From: Halomonas gemina
GTDB taxonomy: Bacteria; Pseudomonadota; Gammaproteobacteria; Pseudomonadales; Halomonadaceae
DNA length: 64,000 bases
Direction of reading: 5' to 3'
NCBI RefSeq assembly: GCF_023554995.1
Contig: NZ_JAMJPK010000002.1
Span: 1-64,000, forward strand
The position numbers were made by a program, and so were the translations under genes. Below are positions 23,630 to 32,158 of the stretch, piece by piece (within the stretch, counting starts at the first letter, position 1; each line of letters begins with the position of its first letter). Under the pieces are notes generated by a model, which was given only the letters and a program-made list of their open reading frames with translations, had not been told where the DNA came from and searched no databases.

Positions 23630-24312
23630 CGCTCCTGTGGGATGGGCTGGCGCAGCATGGGCCCGATGGGATGGGCGCAGGCCGAATCCTGGTTGGCGGG
23701 ATCGTTCACTCGTCTTGATACCGGAAAGGCGCCCAAGAGTTCCCCGGGAGCGGTCGCGAGCAGCGCGTGGGCCTCGGCCGCCGGAGTCCTGGAGTCGAGC
23801 CAGCGCCGGGCATCCTCGGGGTCGATCACCGCCGGCAGCCGGTCGGTGAGCGGGGCAAGCAGCGCCCCGGTGGGCACCGTGATCAGCGCCATGGAATCAT
23901 TGTACTCGCTCAGGGTGGTATGGAAGCGGCACCAGAGCCCCGCCAGCAGCAACGGGCCCCGGTCGACGCGGGTCACCAGGAAGGGCTGCTTGAAGCGTGG
24001 CTGCGGTTTCCACACGTAGATGCCGCTGGCCGGCACCAGGCAGCGGCGGGCCTCGAAGGCCTCGCGGAACATGGGGCGGGTCGTCAGCGCCTCGGCACGC
24101 GCACAGTGGGGCGCATGGTCGAGCACCTTTAACCAGGGGGGCGTGAGCCCCCAGAAGGCGTTCACCAGGCGCGGCCGGCCCCCTTCCAGACGCACGATCG
24201 ACAGGGGGCGACGCGGGGCCAGGTTGGCGCCGGTGATCGGGGTGGTCTCGGCGATGAGCTCGGGAAGCAGGCGCTCGAGCTCGAGGGGGGCGATGTGCAG
24301 TCGGCCGGCCAT
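23626..24312 (-). CDS. SRAP/YedK-fold protein lacking the active site
   Basis: A 228-residue protein of the SOS-response-associated peptidase (HMCES/YedK) fold, recognised from FWGLTPPWL, ARAEALTTRPMFREAF, RCLVPASGIYVW and FPVSRRVNDPANQ. In active members Cys2, exposed after Met1 removal, crosslinks abasic sites, helped by Asn75, Glu105 and His160 (E. coli numbering). Here, by hand alignment, these are Ala2, Cys70, Val100 and Thr156, so all four are lost. The start is firm: GGAG precedes the ATG by 5 bases and MAGRL aligns with MCGRF. It may still bind DNA without crosslinking. It is coupled (ATGA overlap) to the M16 protease gene. Confidence 0.85.
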   Translation of the reverse strand: MAGRLHIAPLELERLLPELIAETTPITGANLAPRRPLSIVRLEGGRPRLVNAFWGLTPPWLKVLDHAPHCARAEALTTRPMFREAFEARRCLVPASGIYVWKPQPRFKQPFLVTRVDRGPLLLAGLWCRFHTTLSEYNDSMALITVPTGALLAPLTDRLPAVIDPEDARRWLDSRTPAAEAHALLATAPGELLGAFPVSRRVNDPANQDSACAHPIGPMLRQPIPQER

Positions 24313-24397
24313 GGGGTCTCCGGGATGGTGGGGCGACAGGGTAACCAAGTCGACTTGACGAGAAAAGCGGCGAACGGGGCGCGATCCTGGCGCCGGC

Positions 24398-24442
24398 TTG
24401 CATCGTCATCCGTGTGGGATATGCTGTCGAAAACAGTGTTCG
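24398..24442 (+). promoter_or_regulatory. Promoter and palindromic operator of the TetR gene
   Basis: TTGCAT (24398-24403) and TATGCT (24420-24425) are spaced 16 bases apart as -35 and -10 boxes. Just downstream lies a 15-base near-palindrome CGAAAACAGTGTTCG (24428-24442, one mismatch), well placed for autorepression by the TetR-family protein encoded 60 bases further. Confidence 0.5.
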
Positions 24443-24501
24443 ATGAGAGTATCCTTGTCGCCCGACCCGCGATGCCCGCCACTATCCCTGCGAGGAACCC
24501 G

Positions 24502-25119
24502 ATGGCCCGTCCCAGACAGCATGCCCCCGAGGCACTCCATGCCCAGGTCATGGCCGCATGCGATGCCTGGCTGCAGGAGCATCCGGCCCACACGCTGTCG
24601 CTGCGTGCCCTCGCCCGGGAGGTCGGCTGTGCACCGAGTACCCTACTCAAGCTCTATGGCAGCTTCGGCAACCTGCTGCAGCACGTCAACATCGAGACCC
24701 TGGCGCGCCTGCGCGGGGTGATCGAGCCGCTGCTCGCCGATATCGCGCCCGAGGAACGGCTCAAGGCGCTGGCCCGGGCCTACTGGCAGTTCGCCCGCCA
24801 GGATGCCTACCGCTGGCAGCTGCTGTTCGACTACCCCCTGGCCCAGGAGGGGGAGCTGGACCAGCGCCAGAACGAGATGATCGAGGGGCTCTTCCTGCGC
24901 GTGGAGGCGACCCTCAGGGAGTACCAGCCGGCGCTGGATGATCCGGAGGCACGGCGGCTGAGCCGGACCCTCTGGGGCAGCGTCCATGGCCTGGTCCAGC
25001 TGGGGCTCAACGAGCGCCTCGGATACTGGCAGGGCGAGCCGCTGGAAGTGGGCGAACTGCTCGACCAGCTGCTGGCGACCATCCTGGCGGGTCTCAGGCA
25101 CGCGCCCGGCGTGACCTGA
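24502..25119 (+). CDS. TetR-family transcriptional regulator
   Basis: A 205-residue one-component regulator. The N-terminal helix-turn-helix (about 13-58) has the pattern LSLRALAREVGCAPSTLLKLYGSFGNLL, split here as LSLRALAREVG and APSTLLKLYGSF. The C-terminal ligand domain resembles TetR_C_33-like regulators with WQFARQDAYRWQLLFDYP. The ligand is unknown; linkage to a PlsC-type acyltransferase suggests an acyl-CoA or lipid signal, by inference only. GAGGA lies 6 bases before the ATG. The stop overlaps the next start by one base (TGATG), so the two are one operon. Confidence 0.82.
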   Translation: MARPRQHAPEALHAQVMAACDAWLQEHPAHTLSLRALAREVGCAPSTLLKLYGSFGNLLQHVNIETLARLRGVIEPLLADIAPEERLKALARAYWQFARQDAYRWQLLFDYPLAQEGELDQRQNEMIEGLFLRVEATLREYQPALDDPEARRLSRTLWGSVHGLVQLGLNERLGYWQGEPLEVGELLDQLLATILAGLRHAPGVT

Positions 25120-25829
25120 TGCCCTCCTGGCTGTGGGGGGTCACGGGCCTGGCAGTGGTCGCGGGGAGCTGGCGACTGGCCAGTGCGCCCCGGCCCTTCC
25201 TGCGCTGGCTGGTCTTCCTCTTGGTCCATCTCGTCTATCGGCTGCGTTTCCGCGGTCGACACCACATTCCCCCGCGAGGCCCCGCCATCGTCGTCTGCAA
25301 CCACGTCAGCTTCATGGATGCCCTGGTGGTGGGCGGGGCAAGCCCCCGACCGCTGCGCTTCCTGATGGACAAGCCCATCTACGAGTCACCCCGGCTCAAC
25401 TGGCTGTTCCGCCTGGTGGGGGCCATCCCCGTGGATGCCGACCGTCGCGACCCGGGCAGCGTGCGCCATGCGCTGGTCGAGGTCAGCCGCGCGTTGCGCC
25501 AGGGCGAGGTGGTGATGGTGTTTCCCGAGGGTCGCCTGTCCCCGGACGGCGAGGTGCACCCCTTCCGCCGCGGTCTCGAGCTGATCCTGGCCCGGGATGC
25601 GGTGCCGGTGGTGCCTGCCGGGCTGGCCGGTCTCTGGGGGTCCTGGACCTCGCACCATGGCGGCAAGGCGCTGACCAAGCCGCCTCGTCGCTTCCGGGCC
25701 CGGGTGGCCCTGTTCTTCGGTGAGCCCATGCCGGCCGGCGAGGCGAGCCGGCGCAACATCGAGGCCCGGGTGCGCGCGCTCAAGGCCGAGGCTGCCGGCT
25801 GGGCCGACAGCAATACGCCGCGCGGGTAG
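25119..25829 (+). CDS. PlsC-type 1-acylglycerol-3-phosphate acyltransferase
   Basis: A 236-residue membrane-associated acyltransferase. One or two N-terminal hydrophobic segments (5-45) precede the HX4D catalytic motif (His62, Asp67 in NHVSFMD) and the FPEGRLS motif (134-140) that binds the phosphate. Such enzymes acylate lysophosphatidic acid or related lysolipids at the inner membrane. The linked TetR gene suggests a regulated, accessory lipid-remodelling enzyme rather than the essential PlsC. Convergent with corB, 2 bases between. Confidence 0.85.
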   Translation: MPSWLWGVTGLAVVAGSWRLASAPRPFLRWLVFLLVHLVYRLRFRGRHHIPPRGPAIVVCNHVSFMDALVVGGASPRPLRFLMDKPIYESPRLNWLFRLVGAIPVDADRRDPGSVRHALVEVSRALRQGEVVMVFPEGRLSPDGEVHPFRRGLELILARDAVPVVPAGLAGLWGSWTSHHGGKALTKPPRRFRARVALFFGEPMPAGEASRRNIEARVRALKAEAAGWADSNTPRG

Positions 25830-25831
25830 GC

Positions 25832-27115
25832 TCAGCCGCGTCGGGCGGGGCGCCGCACCGGCTGCCAGCAGCGCGCCGCGGTGATCAGATTGTCGCGGAC
25901 CTCGAGGATCTCCATGCGCACGCTGTCGATCTGCAGGCAGGCCGGGCCGTCGGGGAAGGACTCCAGATGCTCGAGGATCACCCCGTTGAGGGTCTTGGGG
26001 CCGTCCGTGGGCAGCTGCCAGCCCAGTGCCTTGTTGATGTCGCGGATGTTGGCGGTGCCGTCGATCACGTGGCTGCCATCGTCCTGCAGGTGGATCTCCT
26101 GGTCCAGGCCCGCCACGTCGGTGGTGAACTCGCCCACGATCTCCTCGAGGATGTCCTCCAGGGTCACCAGCCCCTCCACGTCGCCGTACTCGTCCACCAC
26201 GATGCCGATGCGCCGCTTCTGCTTCTGGAAGTTGAGCAGCTGGGTGTGCAGCGGGGTGGACTCGGGGATGAAGTAGGGCTCACGGGCCTCCTGGACGATG
26301 GCCGCCTTGGTCACCTCGCCGCGGGACAGGAAGCGTGCCGCGTTGCGCAGGTGAAGCATGCCGATGATGTTGTTGATGTCGCCCTTGTAGACCGGTACCC
26401 GGGTGTGCTGGCTGGTGCGGATGCGGGCCAGGATCTCCTCCAGGTCGTCGTCCAGGTCCAGGCCCATCACTTCATGGCGCGGGACCATGATGTCGTTCAC
26501 GGTGACGTTCTCGAGGTCGAGGATCGACAGCAGCATCGCCTGGTGGCGGCGCGGGATCAGCGTGCCGGCCTCGTGCACTACGGTGCGCAGCTCGTCGCGG
26601 GTCAGGTTGTCGCTTTCACCGTCGATGCTCTTCACGCCGAGCAGACGCAGCAGGCCATTGGAGATGGCGTTGACCAGCCACACCAGGGGGTAGAGCAGCT
26701 TGAGCAGCGGCTCGAGCACCAGGGAAGCGGGGTAGGCGATGCGCTCGGGCTTGACGGCGGCGTAGGTCTTGGGCGTGACCTCGGCAAAGATCAGGATCAC
26801 GATGGTCAGCACCAGCGGGGCGATGGCTGGGCCGGTCACCTCGCCGAAGAACTGGATGGCGAGCACCGTGGCGATGGCGGCCGCCAGGTTGTTGACCAGA
26901 TTGTTGCCGATCAGGATCACGCCGATCAGCCGGTCCGGCCTGGCGAGCAGGCGCATTACCCGCAGGGCGCGCTCCTCACCGCTGTTCGCCTGGTGGCTCA
27001 GGCGGTAGCGGTTGATCGACATCATGCCGGTCTCGGAACTGGAGAAGAAGGCGGAAAGACAGACGAGCAGGAACAGCAGGCCGAACAGCAGTCCCAGCGG
27101 GAAGTCGTCACTCAA
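25832..27115 (-). CDS. corB: CorB/YfjD-type CNNM-CBS membrane protein
   Basis: A 427-residue protein with an N-terminal DUF21/CNNM membrane domain (four hydrophobic segments, about 7-170), two CBS domains (about 200-320, including DIMVPRHEV and VDEYGDVEGLVTLEDILEEIVGE) and a C-terminal CorC_HlyC domain (about 335-420). Family members move or regulate magnesium and cobalt. It is adjacent to ypjD and ffh as yfjD is in E. coli, which supports orthology with YfjD (CorB of Salmonella). Ion selectivity is inferred from the family. Confidence 0.9.
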   Translation of the reverse strand: MSDDFPLGLLFGLLFLLVCLSAFFSSSETGMMSINRYRLSHQANSGEERALRVMRLLARPDRLIGVILIGNNLVNNLAAAIATVLAIQFFGEVTGPAIAPLVLTIVILIFAEVTPKTYAAVKPERIAYPASLVLEPLLKLLYPLVWLVNAISNGLLRLLGVKSIDGESDNLTRDELRTVVHEAGTLIPRRHQAMLLSILDLENVTVNDIMVPRHEVMGLDLDDDLEEILARIRTSQHTRVPVYKGDINNIIGMLHLRNAARFLSRGEVTKAAIVQEAREPYFIPESTPLHTQLLNFQKQKRRIGIVVDEYGDVEGLVTLEDILEEIVGEFTTDVAGLDQEIHLQDDGSHVIDGTANIRDINKALGWQLPTDGPKTLNGVILEHLESFPDGPACLQIDSVRMEILEVRDNLITAARCWQPVRRPARRG

Positions 27116-27191
27116 GTCGAAGGATCCTCAAAGGCGTAACAGGCTCGAGTTGTAGGGATTCGGTCATCCGGTGTCAAGGCGCGTGCCGGCG

Positions 27192-27992
27192 TCAGCTGCG
27201 GTTGAGCAGGATCTCCAGCACGAACTTGCTGCCGAAATAGGCCAGCAGCAGTACCGCACAGCCCCCGAGGGTCCAGCGGACCGCTCGCATGCCCCGCCAG
27301 CCCAGCCGGTGGTGGCTGAACAGCAGGGTGGCGAAGATCACCCAGGCGGCCAGCGAGAGGATCGACTTGTGGGCCAGGTGCTGGGCGAACATGTTGTCGA
27401 GGAACAGGAAACCGCTGACGATCGACAGGGTCAGCAGGACCATGCCGGCCCAGATCAGCTCGAAGAGGATCCGCTCCATGGTGGTCAGCGGCGGCAGCGA
27501 CTGGACCACGCCGCGGATGTGGTGGTGGCGCAGTGCCTGGTTCTGGATGCCGAGCAGCACCGCCTGGATGGCGGCAATCGCCAGCAGCGCGAAGGCCAGC
27601 GCGCTGCTCAGGGCGTGCAGGGCGATCCCCGGGGTCATGCCGGTCGCGCGCTCGGGGCTCGGCAGGCCGACCGCCAGCAGCAGGGTGAGGCCGGCCAGCG
27701 GCAGCAGGCCGGTGGCGACATTGAGGACCGGCTTGACGAGGCTGACCACCAGCAGCACCAGCACGGCCAGGCCGCTGGCCAGCACCGCACTGGTGGAGAG
27801 GCCGGGCAGCAGGGAGTCGCCGCGGGCCAGCAGGGTGGCGGCCAGGGGCAGGTGGCAGAGCAGCCCGAGCAGGCCCAGGCCACGCACCAGCATGGCGCGG
27901 GGTGGCGCCCGCCTGGCCAAGGTCAGCCCCTGCCAGGAGGCGGCCCCGATATAGAAGATGAAGGCCATGACGGCAAGTGAGAGCGGCTGCAT
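27192..27992 (-). CDS. ypjD: Inner membrane protein YpjD (CcsA-like)
   Basis: A 266-residue polytopic protein with about eight membrane segments. It belongs to the cytochrome c assembly (CcmC/CcsA-like) superfamily; the conserved part includes ALHALSSALAFALLAIAAIQ and LIWAGMVLLTLSIVSGF near the C-terminal half, with conserved His in LAHKSILSLAAWVIFATLL. Its function is not established. It is divergent from ffh, as in E. coli. The ATG at 27992 is chosen because the chain then begins directly with the first membrane segment; upstream codons would run into the ffh promoter region. Confidence 0.85.
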   Translation of the reverse strand: MQPLSLAVMAFIFYIGAASWQGLTLARRAPPRAMLVRGLGLLGLLCHLPLAATLLARGDSLLPGLSTSAVLASGLAVLVLLVVSLVKPVLNVATGLLPLAGLTLLLAVGLPSPERATGMTPGIALHALSSALAFALLAIAAIQAVLLGIQNQALRHHHIRGVVQSLPPLTTMERILFELIWAGMVLLTLSIVSGFLFLDNMFAQHLAHKSILSLAAWVIFATLLFSHHRLGWRGMRAVRWTLGGCAVLLLAYFGSKFVLEILLNRS

Positions 27993-28141
27993 CGATCGCT
28001 GTCCGTGCGCCTTCGCCAGCGCCTGGTGGTAGGAAATGGAGCCGCTACTATACCGAATCCCTCCGGCCGCGCACAGCGCGGCGGCGTGTCGCGCCGGGGC
28101 GCGAATGCCCGCCACGCATGGAGACTGGCGGCCACAGGGCG

Positions 28142-28147
28142 TATAAT
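28142..28147 (+). promoter_or_regulatory. -10 box (TATAAT) of ffh
   Basis: A perfect TATAAT stands out in GC-rich DNA 72 bases before the ffh start. The -35 region at the right distance is poor, so this is a candidate only. Confidence 0.4.
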
Positions 28148-28218
28148 TTTCGACCATTGCAGGGAGCCCCCGGTCGGTGCCGGGTCGGCTCTCCGGCCAT
28201 CGTCAGTGGAGAGGCCCC

Positions 28219-29628
28219 ATGTTCCAGAATCTCAGCGAGCGTCTGTCGCAGACGCTCAAGTCGATCAAGGGTCAGGCGCGCCTGACCGAGGAGAACGTCA
28301 AGGACACCCTGCGCGAGGTGCGCCGGGCGCTGCTCGAAGCCGACGTCGCCCTGCCGGTGGTCAAGGCGTTCATCGACCGCGTGCGCGAGCGCGCCGTGGG
28401 GCAGGAGGTCTCCCAGAGCCTCTCTCCAGGGCAGCAGTTCGTCAAGATCGTCCAGCAGGAGCTCGAGGCGATCATGGGCGAGGCCAACGAGGGGTTGACC
28501 CTCAAGGGTGCCCCGGCCGTGGTGCTAATGGCCGGCCTGCAGGGCGCGGGCAAGACGACCTCGGTGGCCAAGCTGGCGCGCTACCTGCGCGAGCGGGAGA
28601 AGAAGAAGGTGCTGGTGGTCTCCGCCGACGTCTATCGCCCGGCGGCCATCGACCAGCTCGAGACCCTGGCCCGCGAGGTCGAGGTCGACTTCTTCCCGTC
28701 GCGCTCCGACCAGCAGCCCGTTGACATCGCCGAGGCGGCGATCAAGCACGCCAGGATCCAGTTCCATGACGTGGTGATCGTCGATACCGCCGGTCGCCTG
28801 GCCATCGACGAGGCGATGATGGCCGAGATCCAGGCGCTGCATAAGGCTGTGGTGCCCGACGAGACGCTGTTCGTCGTCGACGCCATGACCGGCCAGGACG
28901 CGGCCAACACCGCCAAGGCCTTCCACGAGGCGCTGCCGCTGACCGGGGTGATCCTCACCAAGGCCGATGGCGATGCCCGCGGCGGTGCGGCCCTCTCGGT
29001 GCGCCACATCACCGGCAAGCCGATCAAGTTCATGGGTGTGGGCGAGAAGGTCGATGCCCTCGAGCCCTTCCATCCGGACCGTGTGGCCTCGCGCATCCTC
29101 GGCATGGGCGACGTGCTGTCGCTGATCGAGGAGGCCGAGCGCACCGTCGACAAGAAGAAGGCCGAGCAGCTGGCCAAGAAGGTCAAGAAGGGCCAGGGCT
29201 TCGACCTCGAGGACTTCCGCGACCAGCTCCAGCAGCTCAAGAAGATGGGCGGCATGGGCGGCCTGATGGGCAAGCTGCCGGGCATGGGGCAGATGGCCGA
29301 GATGGCCCAGGGGCCCGGCCCCGAGAAGGAGCTGGGCAAGCTCGAGGCGCTGATCAACTCCATGACCCCCCAGGAGCGGCGCAAGCCCGAGATCATCAAC
29401 GGCTCGCGCAAGCGGCGCATCGCCGCCGGTGCCGGCCTTCAGGTGCCGGACCTCAACCGCCTGCTCAAGCAGCACAAGCAGATGCAGAAGATGATGAAGA
29501 AGGCGGGCAAGAAGGGCGGCATGCAGAAGATGATGCGCGGCATGTCCGGCATGATGGGCGGCGGCGGCCCGGGCGGGCCCGGTGGCATGGGGGGCATGGG
29601 CGGTCCCGGTGGCATGCCGTGGCGCTGA
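28219..29628 (+). CDS. ffh: Signal recognition particle protein Ffh
   Basis: A 469-residue SRP GTPase. The N domain (1-90), G domain with GLQGAGKTTS, DTAGR and TKADGDARGG, and the Met-rich M domain (about 300-469) are all present. The M domain holds the signal-sequence groove and the 4.5S RNA-binding INGSRKRRIAAGAG segment; the C-terminus is an unusually Gly- and Met-rich tail (about 430-469). It targets nascent membrane proteins to FtsY, which is also encoded in this window at 53.7 kb. The start at 28219 has GGAGAGG upstream. Confidence 0.97.
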   Translation: MFQNLSERLSQTLKSIKGQARLTEENVKDTLREVRRALLEADVALPVVKAFIDRVRERAVGQEVSQSLSPGQQFVKIVQQELEAIMGEANEGLTLKGAPAVVLMAGLQGAGKTTSVAKLARYLREREKKKVLVVSADVYRPAAIDQLETLAREVEVDFFPSRSDQQPVDIAEAAIKHARIQFHDVVIVDTAGRLAIDEAMMAEIQALHKAVVPDETLFVVDAMTGQDAANTAKAFHEALPLTGVILTKADGDARGGAALSVRHITGKPIKFMGVGEKVDALEPFHPDRVASRILGMGDVLSLIEEAERTVDKKKAEQLAKKVKKGQGFDLEDFRDQLQQLKKMGGMGGLMGKLPGMGQMAEMAQGPGPEKELGKLEALINSMTPQERRKPEIINGSRKRRIAAGAGLQVPDLNRLLKQHKQMQKMMKKAGKKGGMQKMMRGMSGMMGGGGPGGPGGMGGMGGPGGMPWR

Positions 29629-29662
29629 GCCGGCCCGTGGCGGGGCGGCTCCCGCAAAAAGG

Positions 29663-29856
29663 TTTCCAAGTCGGGCGGTTTTCCGTAGAATGTTGCGTCT
29701 TCACTGGCAGGACCGCGATCGGCGCGGTCATCGTCGTGACCGAATGACCCGAAGCCGGGCCGTCGGCCCGCTTCCCGTAGCAGATCGTCGAGGGCCAGCC
29801 GGGTATCGGCGCCTCGGCCGAAACATCCGCAACTTCAACCGAAGGATAATCAACGC
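29663..29856 (+). promoter_or_regulatory. Promoter and structured leader of the rpsP operon
   Basis: TTTCCA (29663-29668) and TAGAAT (29686-29691) are spaced by 17 bases. The roughly 155-base leader contains two hairpins, at 29711-29729 (GACCGCG with CGCGGTC) and 29751-29774, before the rpsP ribosome binding site. Leader-mediated control of the S16 operon is possible but unproven. Confidence 0.5.
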
Positions 29857-30105
29857 ATGGTTACCATTCGTCTGGCACGTGGTGGCGCCAAGAAGCGTCC
29901 CTTCTACCACCTCGCCGTGACCGATTCCCGCAAGTCCCGTGACGGTCGCTTCATCGAGCGTCTGGGTTTCTTCAACCCCGTGGCCCGTGGCCAGGAAGAG
30001 CGCCTGCGCATCGATCTGGAACGCATCAGCCACTGGCAGAGCCAGGGTGCCCAGCTCTCCGATCGCGTTGCCGAGCTGGTCAAGGAAGCCCGCAAGCAGG
30101 CCTGA
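29857..30105 (+). CDS. rpsP: 30S ribosomal protein S16
   Basis: An 82-residue ribosomal protein, full length, starting [22 protein letters not shown]16 is an early assembly protein of the 30S body. It is the first gene of the conserved rpsP-rimM-trmD-rplS operon, with AAGGA 10 bases upstream. Confidence 0.98.
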   Translation: MVTIRLARGGAKKRPFYHLAVTDSRKSRDGRFIERLGFFNPVARGQEERLRIDLERISHWQSQGAQLSDRVAELVKEARKQA

Positions 30106-30145
30106 AGGGCCTGACTTGCCGGCTGCAACGCTCCAGGGGTCGTCG

Positions 30146-30694
30146 ATGAGCGAACACGCGCAAGCGCAGCCCGCCGACGATCATGTGGTGCTGGGTACGC
30201 TGACCAGCCCTTACGGCGTCAAGGGCTGGCTGAAGGTGTATTCGTACACCAGTCCCATGGAGGGCATCCTCGACTACGCAGCCTGGGTGCTGCGACAGGG
30301 GACGACGCTGACCCGGGTGAGCGTCCTTCAGGGACGTCGCCAGGGTAAGGGTCTGGTGGCCCGGCTCGAGGGTATCGACAGCCGCGAGACGGCCGAGGCC
30401 CTGGCCGGTGCTGAGATCCTGCTGCCCAAGGCGGAGCTGCCCCCCCTCGACGCTGGTGACTACTACTGGTACCAGCTGGAGGGACTCCGAGTGGTAACGC
30501 ACGAGGGGCAGGCGCTGGGATGGATCGACTACCTGTTCGAGACCGGCGCCAACGACGTCATGGTGGTCAAGGGCGAGGTCGACGAGGGCATCGAGGCCCG
30601 CGAGCGATTGCTGCCCTACCTGCCCGGCGAGGTGGTTCTGGACGTGAACCTCGTGGCCGGCGTGATGACCGTCGACTGGGATCCGGAGTTTTGA
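30146..30694 (+). CDS. rimM: Ribosome maturation factor RimM
   Basis: A 182-residue protein with the N-terminal RimM barrel ([19 protein letters not shown], residues 14-32) and a C-terminal PRC-barrel ([13 protein letters not shown], about 103 onward). RimM helps assemble the 30S head by contacting S19 and processes 16S precursor. It lies 40 bases after rpsP and 29 bases before the trmD start, in the standard operon order. Confidence 0.96.
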   Translation: MSEHAQAQPADDHVVLGTLTSPYGVKGWLKVYSYTSPMEGILDYAAWVLRQGTTLTRVSVLQGRRQGKGLVARLEGIDSRETAEALAGAEILLPKAELPPLDAGDYYWYQLEGLRVVTHEGQALGWIDYLFETGANDVMVVKGEVDEGIEARERLLPYLPGEVVLDVNLVAGVMTVDWDPEF

Positions 30695-30723
30695 CGGAAG
30701 CGGCGTTGACGGAGTCCGGTGTG

Positions 30724-31524
30724 ATGACCTCCGATTCGACGGCATCCGAGCCGGCGGCCGGCATGTGGATCGGGGTGGTCTCGCTGTTTCCCGAGATGTT
30801 CGAGGCGATCACTCGCCATGGCGTCACGGGTAGGGCGGTGGACAAGGGGCGCATCGCGCTCGAGTTCTGGAACCCCCGCGACTACGCCACCGACCGGCAT
30901 CGCACCGTGGATGACCGCCCCTATGGCGGTGGTCCGGGGATGCTGATGAAGGTCGACACCTTGCGCGCGGCCATCCACGCCGCCCGCGAGCGGGCAGAGG
31001 TGGCTACCGGGACGCGGGCGAAGGTCATCTACCTCTCGCCCCAGGGGCGCCGCCTGGATCAGCGAGGCGTGCAGGAACTGGCGTCCGGCCCCCCCCTGGT
31101 GGTGGTGGCCGGACGCTATGAAGGCATCGATGAGCGGGTGGTGGAAGCCGACATCGATGAGGAGTGGTCGATCGGCGACTATGTGCTCAGCGGCGGCGAG
31201 CTGCCGGCCATGGTGCTGATCGATGCTGCGGCAAGGCTGGTGCCCGGGGTGCTGGGCCATCAGGATTCCGCGGTCGAGGACTCCTTCAACGACGGATTGC
31301 TGGACTGTCCGCACTACACGCGCCCGGAGACAGTCGATGGACGCGGCGTGCCGGAGGTGCTGCTCAGCGGCCACCATGGTGCCATCAGGCGCTGGCGGCT
31401 CAAGCAGTCCCTGGGGCGGACCTGGCTCAGGCGTCCCGACCTGCTGGAAGGCAGGACGTTGAGTGGCGAGCAGCGCGAGCTGCTCGAGGAGTTCATCGAG
31501 GACTACGCACTGTCCACGAGGTAG
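30724..31524 (+). CDS. trmD: tRNA (guanine37-N1)-methyltransferase TrmD
   Basis: A 266-residue SPOUT methyltransferase with the deep trefoil-knot motifs [24 protein letters not shown] and [20 protein letters not shown]. It makes m1G37 in tRNAs reading CNN codons and prevents +1 frameshifts. The usual start equals Met14 here (30763); the ATG at 30724 or the GTG at 30721 fits better the GGAG at 30712, adding a 13-residue tail. Third gene of the rpsP operon. Confidence 0.96.
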   Translation: MTSDSTASEPAAGMWIGVVSLFPEMFEAITRHGVTGRAVDKGRIALEFWNPRDYATDRHRTVDDRPYGGGPGMLMKVDTLRAAIHAARERAEVATGTRAKVIYLSPQGRRLDQRGVQELASGPPLVVVAGRYEGIDERVVEADIDEEWSIGDYVLSGGELPAMVLIDAAARLVPGVLGHQDSAVEDSFNDGLLDCPHYTRPETVDGRGVPEVLLSGHHGAIRRWRLKQSLGRTWLRRPDLLEGRTLSGEQRELLEEFIEDYALSTR

Positions 31525-31684
31525 GTCAGGGCGGAGGTGCAGGACGTCATGCCCCCGAGCGGGCCCGGCGGACCTGTGTCACCAACTGCATTCCCGCGCT
31601 CTCGAGTTCGATTCGGGCGCCGGGATCACGATTCGCCGGCAACCCAAGCCGACCGGTGGATCAGGTTATCAAGGAGTCAATGTC

Positions 31685-32041
31685 ATGAGCAGCAAGAGCA
31701 AGGTGATCCAGGCGCTCGAGAGCGAGCAGATGAGCAAGGAAGTCCCGGCCTTCGCCCCCGGCGATACCGTGGTCGTCCAGGTCAAGGTCAAGGAAGGCAC
31801 CCGCGAGCGTCTCCAGGCCTTCGAGGGCGTGGTCATCGGCAAGCGCAACCGTGGCCTGAACTCGGCCTTCACCGTGCGCAAGATCTCCCACGGTGTCGGT
31901 GTCGAGCGGACCTTCCAGACCTACAGCCCGCTGGTCGACTCCATTGCGGTCAAGCGTCGCGGCGACGTGCGCCAGGCCAAGCTGTACTACCTCCGCGAGC
32001 GCAGCGGCAGGTCTGCCCGCATCAAGGAAAAGCTGGCCTGA
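31685..32041 (+). CDS. rplS: 50S ribosomal protein L19
   Basis: A 118-residue protein, typical for L19, which sits at the 30S-50S interface. [16 protein letters not shown] and [23 protein letters not shown] are family blocks. AAGGAG lies 8 bases before the ATG. Last gene of the rpsP operon; a 160-base gap separates it from trmD. Confidence 0.98.
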   Translation: MSSKSKVIQALESEQMSKEVPAFAPGDTVVVQVKVKEGTRERLQAFEGVVIGKRNRGLNSAFTVRKISHGVGVERTFQTYSPLVDSIAVKRRGDVRQAKLYYLRERSGRSARIKEKLA

Positions 32042-32158
32042 GGCAGCCGCCTCTGCCGGCCCGTGGTGTCGGGGCCCCTGGCCCCGCACCTCTCGCGAGA
32101 CCCCGTCACCGCTGCCGCGGGGCGGGGTTTCGTGCTGCTGGGGATCGCCGGGAGCCGT

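Noticed and set aside
24310-24348. Upstream ATG at 24348 for the SRAP-like gene
   Set aside because: It would bury the family N-terminus; GGAG before 24312 fits better. Neither start provides a Cys at position 2.
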